Source: Flavobacterium sp.
GTDB taxonomy: Bacteria > Bacteroidota > Bacteroidia > Flavobacteriales > Flavobacteriaceae
NCBI GenBank assembly: GCA_030153045.1
Contig: JASLID010000061.1
Location: 1 to 50,182, forward strand
Direction: 5' to 3'
Length of the DNA: 50,182 bases
The notes beneath the pieces were generated by a model, which worked only from the letters and a program-made list of their open reading frames with translations, did not search any database and was not told the DNA's origin. Positions 17,971 through 26,917 of the stretch are shown here, piece after piece; within the stretch, counting starts at the first letter, position 1; each line of letters opens with the position of its first letter. Both the position numbers and the translations under genes were made by a program.

Positions 17971-20340
17971 TTATCCAAAGAAAGAAAAACTAAAAAATCT
18001 CTTATACCATGGCTTTTTAATTACTTCTTGACCATACCCATAACCATATCCATTTATGGTATCAGTATCGTTAAGCAACACACACATATTTGGCAATTTG
18101 CTTTCTTTATATAATACTTCTGGTGTTTTCAGCAATGCTTTTTCTAAATAATTAGCTCGAACCACATAGATAAAGGCATCAGCATTTTTAGAAATCAATA
18201 ATGTATCTGTCACCAAACTCACTGGAGCAGTATCTACTATAATGTAATCGTATTCAGATTTGAATTGAGTAAACATTGCCTCAACTTTTTTGCTCATGAG
18301 CAATTCAGCTGGGTTAGGTGGTATAACACCTGCCGGAAGTATATCAAAGTTTTCATATCCTTTTTGCTTAACTACAAAATCATGAACATCAGCATCGTTT
18401 GATGACAAATAGTTAGTTAAACCTCTAGATGGTAATTTAACATACTCATCGAGTTTAGGATTTCTAACATCCATACCTATAAGCAATACTTTTTTTCCTG
18501 AAATCGCTATGGTAGCCGCTAAATTAATGGCAATGAAAGTTTTCCCTTCTTTAGGCAAGGTAGAAGTTAAAAATATGGTTTTAGCTTTATTATCTTCTAC
18601 ATCATTTAAGATAAATTCTAAATTGGTTCTAACAATTCTAATGGCTTCTGCCGAACTAGTTCTGCTTGATGATTGTATAATTTCATTGTTATCATCTGAA
18701 TGTGGCACATCTCCTATAAAAGGAATTCCAAGTCGATCAACATCTTGTCTGTTTTTAACTTTAGTATCCCATAAGTTTTTCAAATAAATAATGGTAAAAG
18801 GGAAAAGTAAACCCATAACAAGCGCAATCAAATAAAACACTCGTCTATTTGGTGAAACTGGATTTTCAGAAGAAAATGCGGTATCAATTACTTTTGAAAT
18901 GGGAGCCGTTCCTGCTAAGGCAATAGCTGTTTCTTCCCGCTTTTTAAAAAGATACAAATACAACTCTTCTTTTATTTGCTGTTGTCTAAAAATCCCTCTA
19001 TATTCTCTTTCCTGTCTAGGCATTTGCGATATTCTACCACTTAAAACTCCTCCTTGACGATTAACATCTCTTCTTTTAACAGATAAAGAAGATTTTAATT
19101 TATTCAGACTTTCACTAATAGTTGACTTTATAGCACCTATCTTCGAATTTAATCTAACAACGATAGGATTATCTTGAGTGGAACTTTTAAGAATTCTATC
19201 GCGTTCCACCACTAAATTATTATATTCTGAAATCATCGAAACAGAATTATTGTCAGATGGAATAATGTTCGCAGGAATAACATCAGAGCCTGTATTAGAT
19301 TTCATGTGATCAATCATAATATCAACCACATGCAATTGTGTTTCGATTGAAATCTCTTCGGTTTTAAAATCGCTGGCATTTTTCAAATACAATTCTGCTT
19401 CAGATGGCAAATCTGTAATTTTGTTAGTCTTTTTATAAGACTCAGCTTCCTTTTCTACATCTCCTAGCTCTTTAGTAATAATTCCTAATCGCTCATTAAT
19501 AAATTGTGCTGTTTTTTCTGAGATTAAATTTTTATCAGCTATTGCTTCCTCGTTATAAATTTTCACCAAAAGATCTAAAAAATCCTTGGCTTTTTTACTC
19601 ACTGGATCAGTATAGGAGATTTCAATCACATTAGTCTTCTTACTTAAAGGAGCTATAGTTAGTTTATTCCTATAAGTTTCTGCTATTTTTTCGGTGGCTG
19701 AAATATTGACAATAATAGTACCGCTATTAACAGGAAGCACTTTATTGTTTTTATCTAAAACAACTTTTTTTAATATTTTATAGTTCCCTAAAACAGTAGA
19801 TCTAATTTCTTGTCCAAATTGATACTTCCCTACTAAATTATGATCCTGATTAAGCAATTCAAACTCTTTTGAAGATAAAATTTTGACATTTAAGGTCGTA
19901 TCTCTTCTATACAAGTTATCATTCTTATTTTCAAAAAGTAACACTAGTGGATTTGAACCATAAACATCAGATGATTTAATACGTCCTTCTGAAATATAAG
20001 CTATATTAAAATCCCCTTCTTTGATTGTTTTTTCAACCAAAGTTCTGGATTTTAAAATTTCAACTTCGTCATCAATGACACTTTTGGAACTTGATAGGAA
20101 ACCCATGTCTTCAAAAGCAGAAAGTTCAGAGGCTATACCTCCAGATTTTCCATCTTTAATCAAAATAGTAGTTTGAGCCTTATATATTGGGATAGAGTAT
20201 CTTAAATATAATTTAGCTAAAACTAGGAAAACTAAAATACTTAATAGAAACCATTTCCAATGGATAAGGTATTTAAATAATAATTCACGTAAGTTAAACG
20301 TATTTTCTTCAGCTTGCTCATGTATTGGCTGCATACTCAA
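17971..20340 (-). CDS. wzc: Wzc-like polysaccharide co-polymerase with BY-kinase domain (no. 1)
   Basis: 789 residues. Two membrane helices (about 30-48 and 501-521) flank a periplasmic Wzz-like domain with coiled-coil segments at about 270-470. The cytoplasmic kinase domain has Walker A TLPKEGKT at 594-601, Walker A' with DVRNP at about 624-628, and Walker B YIIVD at about 699-703. The tail has a short Tyr cluster (GYGYGYG) before WYKRFFSF. Bacterial tyrosine kinases of this kind control chain length with Wza. Its wza partner is 2 nt upstream, and a PHP phosphatase gene converges on it. The Tyr cluster is shorter than in the second Wzc of this window. Confidence 0.9.
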   Translation of the reverse strand: MSMQPIHEQAEENTFNLRELLFKYLIHWKWFLLSILVFLVLAKLYLRYSIPIYKAQTTILIKDGKSGGIASELSAFEDMGFLSSSKSVIDDEVEILKSRTLVEKTIKEGDFNIAYISEGRIKSSDVYGSNPLVLLFENKNDNLYRRDTTLNVKILSSKEFELLNQDHNLVGKYQFGQEIRSTVLGNYKILKKVVLDKNNKVLPVNSGTIIVNISATEKIAETYRNKLTIAPLSKKTNVIEISYTDPVSKKAKDFLDLLVKIYNEEAIADKNLISEKTAQFINERLGIITKELGDVEKEAESYKKTNKITDLPSEAELYLKNASDFKTEEISIETQLHVVDIMIDHMKSNTGSDVIPANIIPSDNNSVSMISEYNNLVVERDRILKSSTQDNPIVVRLNSKIGAIKSTISESLNKLKSSLSVKRRDVNRQGGVLSGRISQMPRQEREYRGIFRQQQIKEELYLYLFKKREETAIALAGTAPISKVIDTAFSSENPVSPNRRVFYLIALVMGLLFPFTIIYLKNLWDTKVKNRQDVDRLGIPFIGDVPHSDDNNEIIQSSSRTSSAEAIRIVRTNLEFILNDVEDNKAKTIFLTSTLPKEGKTFIAINLAATIAISGKKVLLIGMDVRNPKLDEYVKLPSRGLTNYLSSNDADVHDFVVKQKGYENFDILPAGVIPPNPAELLMSKKVEAMFTQFKSEYDYIIVDTAPVSLVTDTLLISKNADAFIYVVRANYLEKALLKTPEVLYKESKLPNMCVLLNDTDTINGYGYGYGQEVIKKPWYKRFFSFSFFG

Positions 20341-20342
20341 TT

Positions 20343-21137
20343 TTAGTTTTTATTTATTAACAAGACAGAAAAAATAGCAGAAGACACTAACGATGCGATA
20401 GCAATCCAAACTGAAGTATTTTGATTAAAAGTTGACGAATTTGTTTTAGCACCATTAGGTTCAACATAAACCAAATCATTTTGTGACAAATAATAATACG
20501 GCGAATTAATAAAATCGGCTTTAGTTATGTCTACTCTACTAAACGATTTTTTACCATCTACTTCTCTTATTACAATAATATTATCTCTTTTACCAAAAAT
20601 AGTCAAATCTCCCGCTAAACTTAACGCTTCTAATAAAGTAACTCTCTCACTATTGATAGGATAACTTCCCGGCTTTGTTACCTCACCTTGAACCGTTACC
20701 TTATAATTCATGATACGAATATTCACAATGGCATTTTTAATGTATTTATTTAATCCTTCTTTTAATATTTGAACAATTTCTGTTTTAGTTTTTCCGCCAA
20801 ATTTCAAAGCTCCTAAAACAGGAAAATCAACCATTCCATTTTTATCTACCAAATACAATTGCTGTTGGCGTTGTGCTACTCCAGTTTGACCAATTACACT
20901 TGGAACTATCGTAGTTACTAAATTGAATGGATCCGCTGCTTCAGGATCAGGTGTAGAAACAATGATCATCAACATATCATCTGGTTGAATCGTAGATTCA
21001 AAACTGGCATTATTAATATTAGACAAGCTGTCAATATTTTGAAAGTAAACAATATTCTTTTTTTGGCTACAGCCAGTAAAGCTGATAAATCCAAAAACCA
21101 ATAAAGTCATAAAAATGACCTTTCGAATTGTATTCAT
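20343..21137 (-). CDS. wza: Wza-like polysaccharide export lipoprotein (no. 1)
   Basis: 264 residues. A signal peptide with lipobox FTGC (Cys at about 23) is followed by a poly-export domain (IQPDDMLMIIVSTPDPEA), the segment GMVDFPVLGALKFGGKTK, and an SLBB domain (YKVTVQGEVTKPGSYPI, ALSLAGDLTIFGKRDNIIVIRE). A hydrophobic C-terminal helix (SVWIAIASLVSSAIFSVLL) would span a membrane. It is shorter than E. coli Wza, as is usual in Bacteroidota. It pairs with the downstream wzc and starts 9 nt after the PglF-like gene. Confidence 0.9.
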   Translation of the reverse strand: MNTIRKVIFMTLLVFGFISFTGCSQKKNIVYFQNIDSLSNINNASFESTIQPDDMLMIIVSTPDPEAADPFNLVTTIVPSVIGQTGVAQRQQQLYLVDKNGMVDFPVLGALKFGGKTKTEIVQILKEGLNKYIKNAIVNIRIMNYKVTVQGEVTKPGSYPINSERVTLLEALSLAGDLTIFGKRDNIIVIREVDGKKSFSRVDITKADFINSPYYYLSQNDLVYVEPNGAKTNSSTFNQNTSVWIAIASLVSSAIFSVLLINKN

Positions 21138-21146
21138 ATAAAGTAT

Positions 21147-23120
21147 TTAATTTTTCTTATCCAAAATTTCAAAAATAGAATTCAAACTTTTAAATTCTGG
21201 AATTAGTTTTTTCATTTTAGTAACTACTAAGTGGCTATTATATTGTTTAGAAGCTTCTAGAATTTCATCGATAGAGCTTTTAACGATATCGTGTTTATCT
21301 ATATCTTCTTGAGCAACCATGATTTTTTCATGATGTGTGGGCAGTGTCTTAGAGTTATCGTTAAGCAATTCCTCATATAATTTTTCTCCAGGGCGCAAAC
21401 CGACCACTTTTATTTTGATGTCTTTATCTGGTACATAACCTGCTAATCGAATCATTTTTTTTGCCAAATCAAATATTTTAACAGGTTTACCCATGTCAAA
21501 AATATAAATTTCTCCTCCATTCCCCATAGCTCCAGCTTCTAAAACCAATTGACAGGCTTCTGGAATAGTCATAAAATAGCGAATAATTTCTTCGTGAGTA
21601 ATGGTAACTGGACCACCCTCAGCTATTTGTTTTGAAAACAAGGGTACAACCGAACCATTAGAACCTAATACATTACCAAAACGAGTCGTGATAAATTTAG
21701 TAGTATCGGAATTCGTTTTTAATTCTTCGAAATACAATGATTGTACGTATTTTTCAGCAATTCGCTTGCTAGCCCCCATCACATTACTTGGGTTAACCGC
21801 TTTATCAGTAGAGACCATAACAAATCTTTCAACACCAAAACGCATCGATAAATCGGCTAAATTTTTTGTCCCTAAAACATTAACAAATATAGCTTGGGAT
21901 GGATTTTCTTCCATTAATGGTACATGCTTATAGGCGGCAGCATGATAAATCAAACTCGGTCTATACAATTCAAATATTTTTTCTAAACATCCTTTATCAC
22001 GAATATCAGCAACAATAGAGACAATATTAGTATTACATTCAATTTTTTGAAGCTCAAGCGTTAAATCGTGCAAAGGAGTTTCAGCTTGATCCAACACTAA
22101 GAGTGTTCCTGGATTAAACTCTACTACTTGTCTCACTATTTCACTCCCAATAGAACCAGCGGCTCCGGTAATTAAAATAGTCTTATTATTAATTTGTGAA
22201 GAGATAGATTTGTTATCTAATATAATAGGTTTTCTATCTAACAAATCTTCAATTTGAAAACTCTTAATTTTTTTTGAAATTTCTTTTTGATTTTCCCAAT
22301 CGGAAATAAGTGGGACGGTGTAAACTTTTAGGTTGTATTCTAAACATTCATCAACGATAGCCAATTGCTCATCTTTCGACAAACCTTTATCTGCAATAAT
22401 TAAAGCTTCAGCATCCATTGAACGCATAATAACAGATATTTTTTTCTTCTGATTGATAATGGGTAATCCCAAAATTTGCTTGGATTCGTTTAAGCTATAC
22501 TTATCTATAAATCCAAGAAGCTTAAATCGGGTAGGTATTTCAGAAACCAAAGCATTAGATACCGAAATAGCATTGGCATCGGCGCCATAAACTAAAGCAT
22601 TGACCAAATTACCGCTTTGAATACCTTTAAAATAAACTTCAAATATTTGTTTTACAAGTACGCGATACAAAAACAACAAACAGAAGGAAAAAATAATATT
22701 AATCAATAAAGCTGTCGTAATGAAAAGATTACCTTTAAAAAAAATAGAAAATACAAGATTAACAACAACTAAAACAGTAAAAGTAGATACCTGAGAAAAA
22801 AATATCTTGATAGCATCGATAAAAGAAGAGTGTCTTATAATCCCTGAATATGTCTTAAACCACCAAAAAAAGAAAATATTAACTACAAAATACAAGACTA
22901 TTTTGAAACCTTCATGGGATGAGTTAAAATACTCTAATCCAATTCCTTTAAATAAATAAAAAGTAACAACACCTGAGAAAGTCAGAGCAAAAATATCAAT
23001 CAATAGAATAACCCATCTAGGCAAATAACCTAAATTTTTAAGACTCATTCCTGATCTTGCATTAAATCCGAGTATCTGACCTAAAATAGGCTTTATTGTA
23101 GCTCTTTCTTCTATATCCAA
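21147..23120 (-). CDS. pglF: PglF/WbpM/CapD-like UDP-GlcNAc 4,6-dehydratase, membrane-anchored
   Basis: 657 residues from the TTG at 23120. An ATG 24 codons later (23048, MSLKNLGYLPRW) matches the usual family start better and would give 633 residues. About four N-terminal membrane helices are followed by a first Rossmann-like domain (VYGADANAISVS) and the catalytic SDR domain (TGAAGSIGSEIVRQV, STDKAVNPSNVMGASK). The active site has MxxxK in place of YxxxK, as in WbpM and PglF. It turns UDP-GlcNAc into UDP-4-keto-6-deoxy-GlcNAc, the first step to UDP-diNAc-bacillosamine. PglE, PglD and PglC homologues lie upstream in the same direction. Confidence 0.88.
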   Translation of the reverse strand: MDIEERATIKPILGQILGFNARSGMSLKNLGYLPRWVILLIDIFALTFSGVVTFYLFKGIGLEYFNSSHEGFKIVLYFVVNIFFFWWFKTYSGIIRHSSFIDAIKIFFSQVSTFTVLVVVNLVFSIFFKGNLFITTALLINIIFSFCLLFLYRVLVKQIFEVYFKGIQSGNLVNALVYGADANAISVSNALVSEIPTRFKLLGFIDKYSLNESKQILGLPIINQKKKISVIMRSMDAEALIIADKGLSKDEQLAIVDECLEYNLKVYTVPLISDWENQKEISKKIKSFQIEDLLDRKPIILDNKSISSQINNKTILITGAAGSIGSEIVRQVVEFNPGTLLVLDQAETPLHDLTLELQKIECNTNIVSIVADIRDKGCLEKIFELYRPSLIYHAAAYKHVPLMEENPSQAIFVNVLGTKNLADLSMRFGVERFVMVSTDKAVNPSNVMGASKRIAEKYVQSLYFEELKTNSDTTKFITTRFGNVLGSNGSVVPLFSKQIAEGGPVTITHEEIIRYFMTIPEACQLVLEAGAMGNGGEIYIFDMGKPVKIFDLAKKMIRLAGYVPDKDIKIKVVGLRPGEKLYEELLNDNSKTLPTHHEKIMVAQEDIDKHDIVKSSIDEILEASKQYNSHLVVTKMKKLIPEFKSLNSIFEILDKKN

Positions 23121-23181
23121 AGTAATTGCGATTTAAATACACCCTCTGTTTTTAAACAAATAACTATAAACCAGTTATTTA

Positions 23182-23207
23182 CAAAAAACAAAAACCTTTT
23201 AAAAGGT
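23182..23207 (-). terminator. Putative intrinsic terminator after the PglE-like gene
   Basis: ACCTTTTAAAAGGT at 23194-23207 is a perfect palindrome, and on the minus strand it is followed by a T-rich run (TTTTTGTTTTTT). It lies 12 nt after the aminotransferase stop. The stem is AT-rich and therefore weak, so it may attenuate rather than stop transcription into pglF. Confidence 0.5.
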
Positions 23208-23218
23208 CACGCAAAATA

Positions 23219-24358
23219 CTAAAAAAAATGTTGTATTTCGCTATATATTCTGTTTTTTTGTTCCGAACTTGTATTAGAACCTGAGGGTAAACACAATCCA
23301 TTTTCAAATAATGTAGAAGAAATTTTCCCTCCATAATAAGGATATTGCTCAAAAATTGGCTGTAAATGCATAGGTTTCCATAAAGGACGACTTTCAATAT
23401 TGGTTTTTTCCAAGACTAAACGCAAGTCTTCCCTTGTTTTACCCCCAGTCTTTTCAGGATCAATAATGATTGCACTTAACCAATGATTGGAGTGAAAATC
23501 AGAATTGGGTTCTGTAAGCAAACTTACTCCTTCAATATTTTGAAAAAAATCAGTATAAAAGCGATGCATGTCTCTCCTCAAATTAACATGTTTATCTAAA
23601 ACCTGCATTTGACCACGACCTATGCCGGCACAAATATTACTCATTCTATAATTATACCCTACGTGACTGTGCTGGTAATGCGGAGCATTATCACGCGCTT
23701 GTGTAGCCAAAAAGACCGTTTTATCCTTAACTTCTTTATTATTTGTTACTAGAGCTCCTCCTCCGGAAGTGGTAATGATTTTATTTCCATTGAATGACAG
23801 CACCCCAATATCTCCAAAAGTACCACACTTTTGCCCTTTGTAAGTACTCCCTAATGCTTCGGCACTATCCTCGAGAACAGGTATTTCATATTTTTGGGCA
23901 ATTGTTTTAATTTCATCAACTTTAAAAGGCATTCCGTACAAATGTACTCCAATAATTGCTTTCGGTTTTTTGCCTTTGGCGATACGGTCAATTATCGCTT
24001 CTTCCAAAGCGTTTGGACACATATTCCAAGTATCTAATTCGCTATCAATAAAAACAGGGGTTGCGCCTAAATACATAATTGGATTGGCTGAAGCCGAGAA
24101 AGTCATACTTTGACAAATTACTTCATCACCAGCTTGAACGCCTAACAAAATAAGCCCTAAATGCAAGGCTCCAGTACCAGAGCTTAGCGCCGCTACGTGT
24201 GAATTTTGACCAATATATCTCTCCAAATCCTGTTCAAATCCGGAAACATTTGGGCCTAATGGCGCTACCCAATTTGTTTCGAATGCCTCATTAACAAATT
24301 GTTGCTCGCTTCCCCCCATATGTGGAGAAGAAAGCCATATTTTTGAATTATTACTCAT
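23219..24358 (-). CDS. pglE: PglE/LegC-like UDP-4-keto-sugar aminotransferase (DegT/DnrJ/EryC1/StrS)
   Basis: 379 residues. PLP fold-type I motifs are HVAALSSGTGALHLGL (about 54-69), EDSAEALGSTYKG, and FNGNKIITTSGGG with the Schiff-base Lys at about 193. The N-terminus IWLSSPHMGGSEQQFV fits the PglE/PseC-like group. It would transfer an amino group from glutamate to C4 of UDP-4-keto-6-deoxy-GlcNAc. The gene overlaps or abuts pglD (24359) without a gap. The PglD-like partner supports bacillosamine-type chemistry over pseudaminic acid. Confidence 0.87.
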   Translation of the reverse strand: MSNNSKIWLSSPHMGGSEQQFVNEAFETNWVAPLGPNVSGFEQDLERYIGQNSHVAALSSGTGALHLGLILLGVQAGDEVICQSMTFSASANPIMYLGATPVFIDSELDTWNMCPNALEEAIIDRIAKGKKPKAIIGVHLYGMPFKVDEIKTIAQKYEIPVLEDSAEALGSTYKGQKCGTFGDIGVLSFNGNKIITTSGGGALVTNNKEVKDKTVFLATQARDNAPHYQHSHVGYNYRMSNICAGIGRGQMQVLDKHVNLRRDMHRFYTDFFQNIEGVSLLTEPNSDFHSNHWLSAIIIDPEKTGGKTREDLRLVLEKTNIESRPLWKPMHLQPIFEQYPYYGGKISSTLFENGLCLPSGSNTSSEQKNRIYSEIQHFF

Positions 24359-25003
24359 TTATGCATGAAATTTTATTGGTTTAGCCGGGATCCCTACTGC
24401 TGTACAATTATCTGGAATTGATTTTGAAACAACTGCTCCTGCGCCTATTGTTGAGTTTTGCCCAATAGTTATTTGGTTTATAATTTTTGCTCCGGTACCA
24501 ATGTATGCTCCTTCTTCAAGTACAACTTCACCTGATACATTTATTCCTGGCATCAATGAAACATAATTTTTAATAATAGTATCGTGACCAATAGTGCATG
24601 CTAAGTTAATAATAACATAATCTTGTATGTCGATATTACAAGTAATAATACAGCCTGCACAAATAAGCGTACCTTTCCCAATCGTTACACCATCAGTCCC
24701 AATAATCACTGAAGGATGGATCAATGTTTCAAATGTTACATTCAAATTATTGAGTTGTTCAATCACCCTTTTTTTGTACACTGGATTACCAAGCGCTAAA
24801 GTAACTAAAACAGGTTCTTTGATATTGTTTAAATCCTTGGTATCTCCTAAAACTGGAAATCCATTGATTTTTTCTCCCTTTACTTTACCATCATCATAAT
24901 ATCCAATAAATTCGTATTTATTTTCAACCGCATTGATCTGATCAATCAGCATTTTTACTTCTCGTCCAAAACCACCAGCTCCTATTATAGCAATTCTTTT
25001 CAT
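24359..25003 (-). CDS. pglD: PglD/LegH-like UDP-4-amino-sugar N-acetyltransferase
   Basis: 214 residues in two parts. An N-terminal Rossmann-like nucleotide-binding domain (IAIIGAGGFGREVKMLI) is followed by a left-handed beta-helix (about 98-205). The proposed catalytic His is in CTIGHDTII at about 140. The C-terminus VGIPAKPIKFHA is typical. PglD acetylates the 4-amino group to yield UDP-2,4-diacetamido-2,4,6-trideoxyglucose. That compound is both the PglC donor and the precursor of legionaminic acid. It lies between PglC- and PglE-like genes, a standard pgl arrangement. Confidence 0.88.
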   Translation of the reverse strand: MKRIAIIGAGGFGREVKMLIDQINAVENKYEFIGYYDDGKVKGEKINGFPVLGDTKDLNNIKEPVLVTLALGNPVYKKRVIEQLNNLNVTFETLIHPSVIIGTDGVTIGKGTLICAGCIITCNIDIQDYVIINLACTIGHDTIIKNYVSLMPGINVSGEVVLEEGAYIGTGAKIINQITIGQNSTIGAGAVVSKSIPDNCTAVGIPAKPIKFHA

Positions 25004-25011
25004 ATTTTTTT

Positions 25012-25632
25012 TTAATATTGACCTTGAAAGGGCTCCATAGTTGTAGAATCATCTGAATTTATGCCTTCACTAATAATTACTTTTTTTAAAGTTAAAAATA
25101 AAATTTTTAAGTCAAGTAAAAAAGAAATATGCTCCACATAATAGACATCCAATTCAAACTTTTTATCCCAAGAAATAGCATTTCGTCCGTTTACTTGTGC
25201 CCAACCGGTAATCCCAGGCTTTACTTCATGCCGTTTGTTTTGAAAATCATTATACAAATGCAGATAGCCTGTTAATAAAGGTCTAGGACCAATTAAACTC
25301 ATATCGCCTTTTAACACATTGATGAGTTGGGGAATTTCGTCAAGTGATGTTTTACGAACAAATCTTCCTACAGGCGTTAATCTTTGTGCATCCGGCAGTA
25401 AATTTCCATTTACATCTTTTGCATCATTCATGGTTTTGAACTTTATAATTTTAAAAATCTTACCATACTTACCAGGTCTGTTTTGTATGAAAAATGGGCT
25501 TCCATGGTTGGCAAAATATAGAAAAATGGATATCAATAACAATATAGGGCCTGAAAGGATTAAACCAAAAAGGGAGAGAAGAAAATCGAGAAGCCTTTTT
25601 AAAAAGTTTTTATACATTTTGTTTTGACGCAT
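25012..25632 (-). CDS. pglC: PglC-like initiating phosphoglycosyl transferase (monotopic)
   Basis: 206 residues. An N-terminal re-entrant hydrophobic helix (FLLSLFGLILSGPILLLIS) is followed by the catalytic core: NRPGKYGKIFKIIKFKTM, SLDEIPQLINVLKGDMSLIGPRP and KPGITGWAQVNGR, the bacterial sugar transferase signature. It transfers a sugar phosphate from a UDP-sugar to undecaprenyl phosphate, starting lipid-linked glycan assembly. The small single-domain form is that of PglC, whose donor is UDP-diNAcBac. The start is probably the second Met (MYKNFLKRLLDF, 25617), which reduces overlap with the upstream gene from 23 to 8 nt. Confidence 0.88.
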   Translation of the reverse strand: MRQNKMYKNFLKRLLDFLLSLFGLILSGPILLLISIFLYFANHGSPFFIQNRPGKYGKIFKIIKFKTMNDAKDVNGNLLPDAQRLTPVGRFVRKTSLDEIPQLINVLKGDMSLIGPRPLLTGYLHLYNDFQNKRHEVKPGITGWAQVNGRNAISWDKKFELDVYYVEHISFLLDLKILFLTLKKVIISEGINSDDSTTMEPFQGQY

Positions 25633-26827
25633 TATTTTTAAACAAAACCATTGTCATAGCTGTTAAGTACCAAAATTCTGGTGAATCGAATAAACTGCTT
25701 GAAAAAGAAGAGAATATAACAAATTGCACAAAAATTATAGTAACCCAAACAATATCTAAGTTCGAATTTATACTATTTTTTATTTTAAACACAAAAAACA
25801 AACTGTTTTTGTAAAAAACCATAAAAATTAGCAACCCAAAAACACCCATAGACATTAATATATCTAAAATAAAATTATGTGCATACATCCCATTATTAAG
25901 AAGAAAAGGTCCCCCAAAAAAAGGGTTGTTCTTAAAAATTGTAATTGCTTGTTTATACAAATCACCTCTACCTGAACTATTACCGGATACTATCATAGAA
26001 TTTAATCTGCTAAAAAAGGCGTTCTCACCTGTAGTCTCCACTTGAATATTTAAAAAATAAATAGTTAAAATAAGTAAAATAAAAAACACTATGAATGCTA
26101 AAACATATTTAAGATTTGCTTTAAGGTATAGAATATAGCCCAAAGCTACCATTAAAGCAACTAAAGGACCACGAGTTCCCGAAGTATATATAATATAAAT
26201 CCCTAAAATGCAACCCATTAAAAAAACAAGTATTTCAACGATTGTATTTTTATTTTTAAAAAACAGATAGTATAATGAAAATAAAGTCAACGTGGTGCCA
26301 TAATGACCAAAACTGATGGAATAGGTCGATAAAATACCTGAAGACCTCCCTTGATTATTGTATTCGATACCAATAAAAACATTAAGTAATAAGATTAGAA
26401 AAAAAACTAGATAAACATTTTTTGAAATAAATTGATAATTTAAATATTTTGGATTGCAGGTTAAAATTGCCAATGATGGTAAAAAGCAAACTCCAATTAC
26501 TCGTATATAAATTTCGGTTTGTTTGCTTAAAATTCCCGATGGAAACGAATAATTTTTAAAACTAAAATAAATATTAATTAGGTAAACAATCCAAAAAAAA
26601 ATAAAAAAATAGTCAGTTATATGAAGTTTATAATTGGTTTTAAAATAGTAGGAGTAAAAAATAATACCCAATGAACAAATTAAGACAAAAGCACGGAAAG
26701 GAATCGTTACTGTACTACTTTGAACTGATAAAAAATAAGGCAACCAACTGATCAAAATATATCCAGCTAATAATAGAATATAAAACCATGAATAAATTGA
26801 GTTATTTTTAATTTCAGCTATTTTCAT
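25610..26827 (-). CDS. Wzy/O-antigen ligase-like membrane protein (no. 1)
   Basis: 405 residues with about ten to eleven membrane helices. A periplasmic-loop motif GMYAHNFILDILMSMGVFGLL near residues 310-330 matches the HN...L...G pattern of O-antigen ligase/polymerase proteins (Wzy_C family). Upstream, SGNSSGRGDLYKQAITIF is also typical of this family. It could polymerise repeat units or ligate glycan to a lipid or protein acceptor. It overlaps pglC, suggesting that it acts on the glycan begun by PglC. A second candidate polymerase occurs at 33958-35199. Confidence 0.78.
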   Translation of the reverse strand: MKIAEIKNNSIYSWFYILLLAGYILISWLPYFLSVQSSTVTIPFRAFVLICSLGIIFYSYYFKTNYKLHITDYFFIFFWIVYLINIYFSFKNYSFPSGILSKQTEIYIRVIGVCFLPSLAILTCNPKYLNYQFISKNVYLVFFLILLLNVFIGIEYNNQGRSSGILSTYSISFGHYGTTLTLFSLYYLFFKNKNTIVEILVFLMGCILGIYIIYTSGTRGPLVALMVALGYILYLKANLKYVLAFIVFFILLILTIYFLNIQVETTGENAFFSRLNSMIVSGNSSGRGDLYKQAITIFKNNPFFGGPFLLNNGMYAHNFILDILMSMGVFGLLIFMVFYKNSLFFVFKIKNSINSNLDIVWVTIIFVQFVIFSSFSSSLFDSPEFWYLTAMTMVLFKNNASKQNV

Positions 26828-26837
26828 AATAAGCGCT

Positions 26838-26874
26838 CCTGTTTGCGTGACTAAATGTCACAAATATTTACAGG
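26838..26874. other. Imperfect hairpin in the gap before the Wzy/ligase-like gene
   Basis: GTGAC-TAAAT-GTCAC (26847-26861) sits within outer arms CCTGT (26838-26842) and ACAGG (26870-26874). The structure lies 11 nt before the ATG at 26827. It has no U tract and could be an attenuator-like element, an operator or chance. Confidence 0.3.
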
Positions 26875-26917
26875 TAAAAAATTATTTATTTATAATGACC
26901 TGCATAATGTGTGTGTT

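Noticed and set aside
21147..24358. A pseudaminic acid pathway (PseB/PseC)
   Set aside because: The dehydratase is the long membrane-bound PglF/WbpM type, the acetyltransferase is the PglD type with a beta-helix rather than a GNAT PseH, and no PseG was seen.
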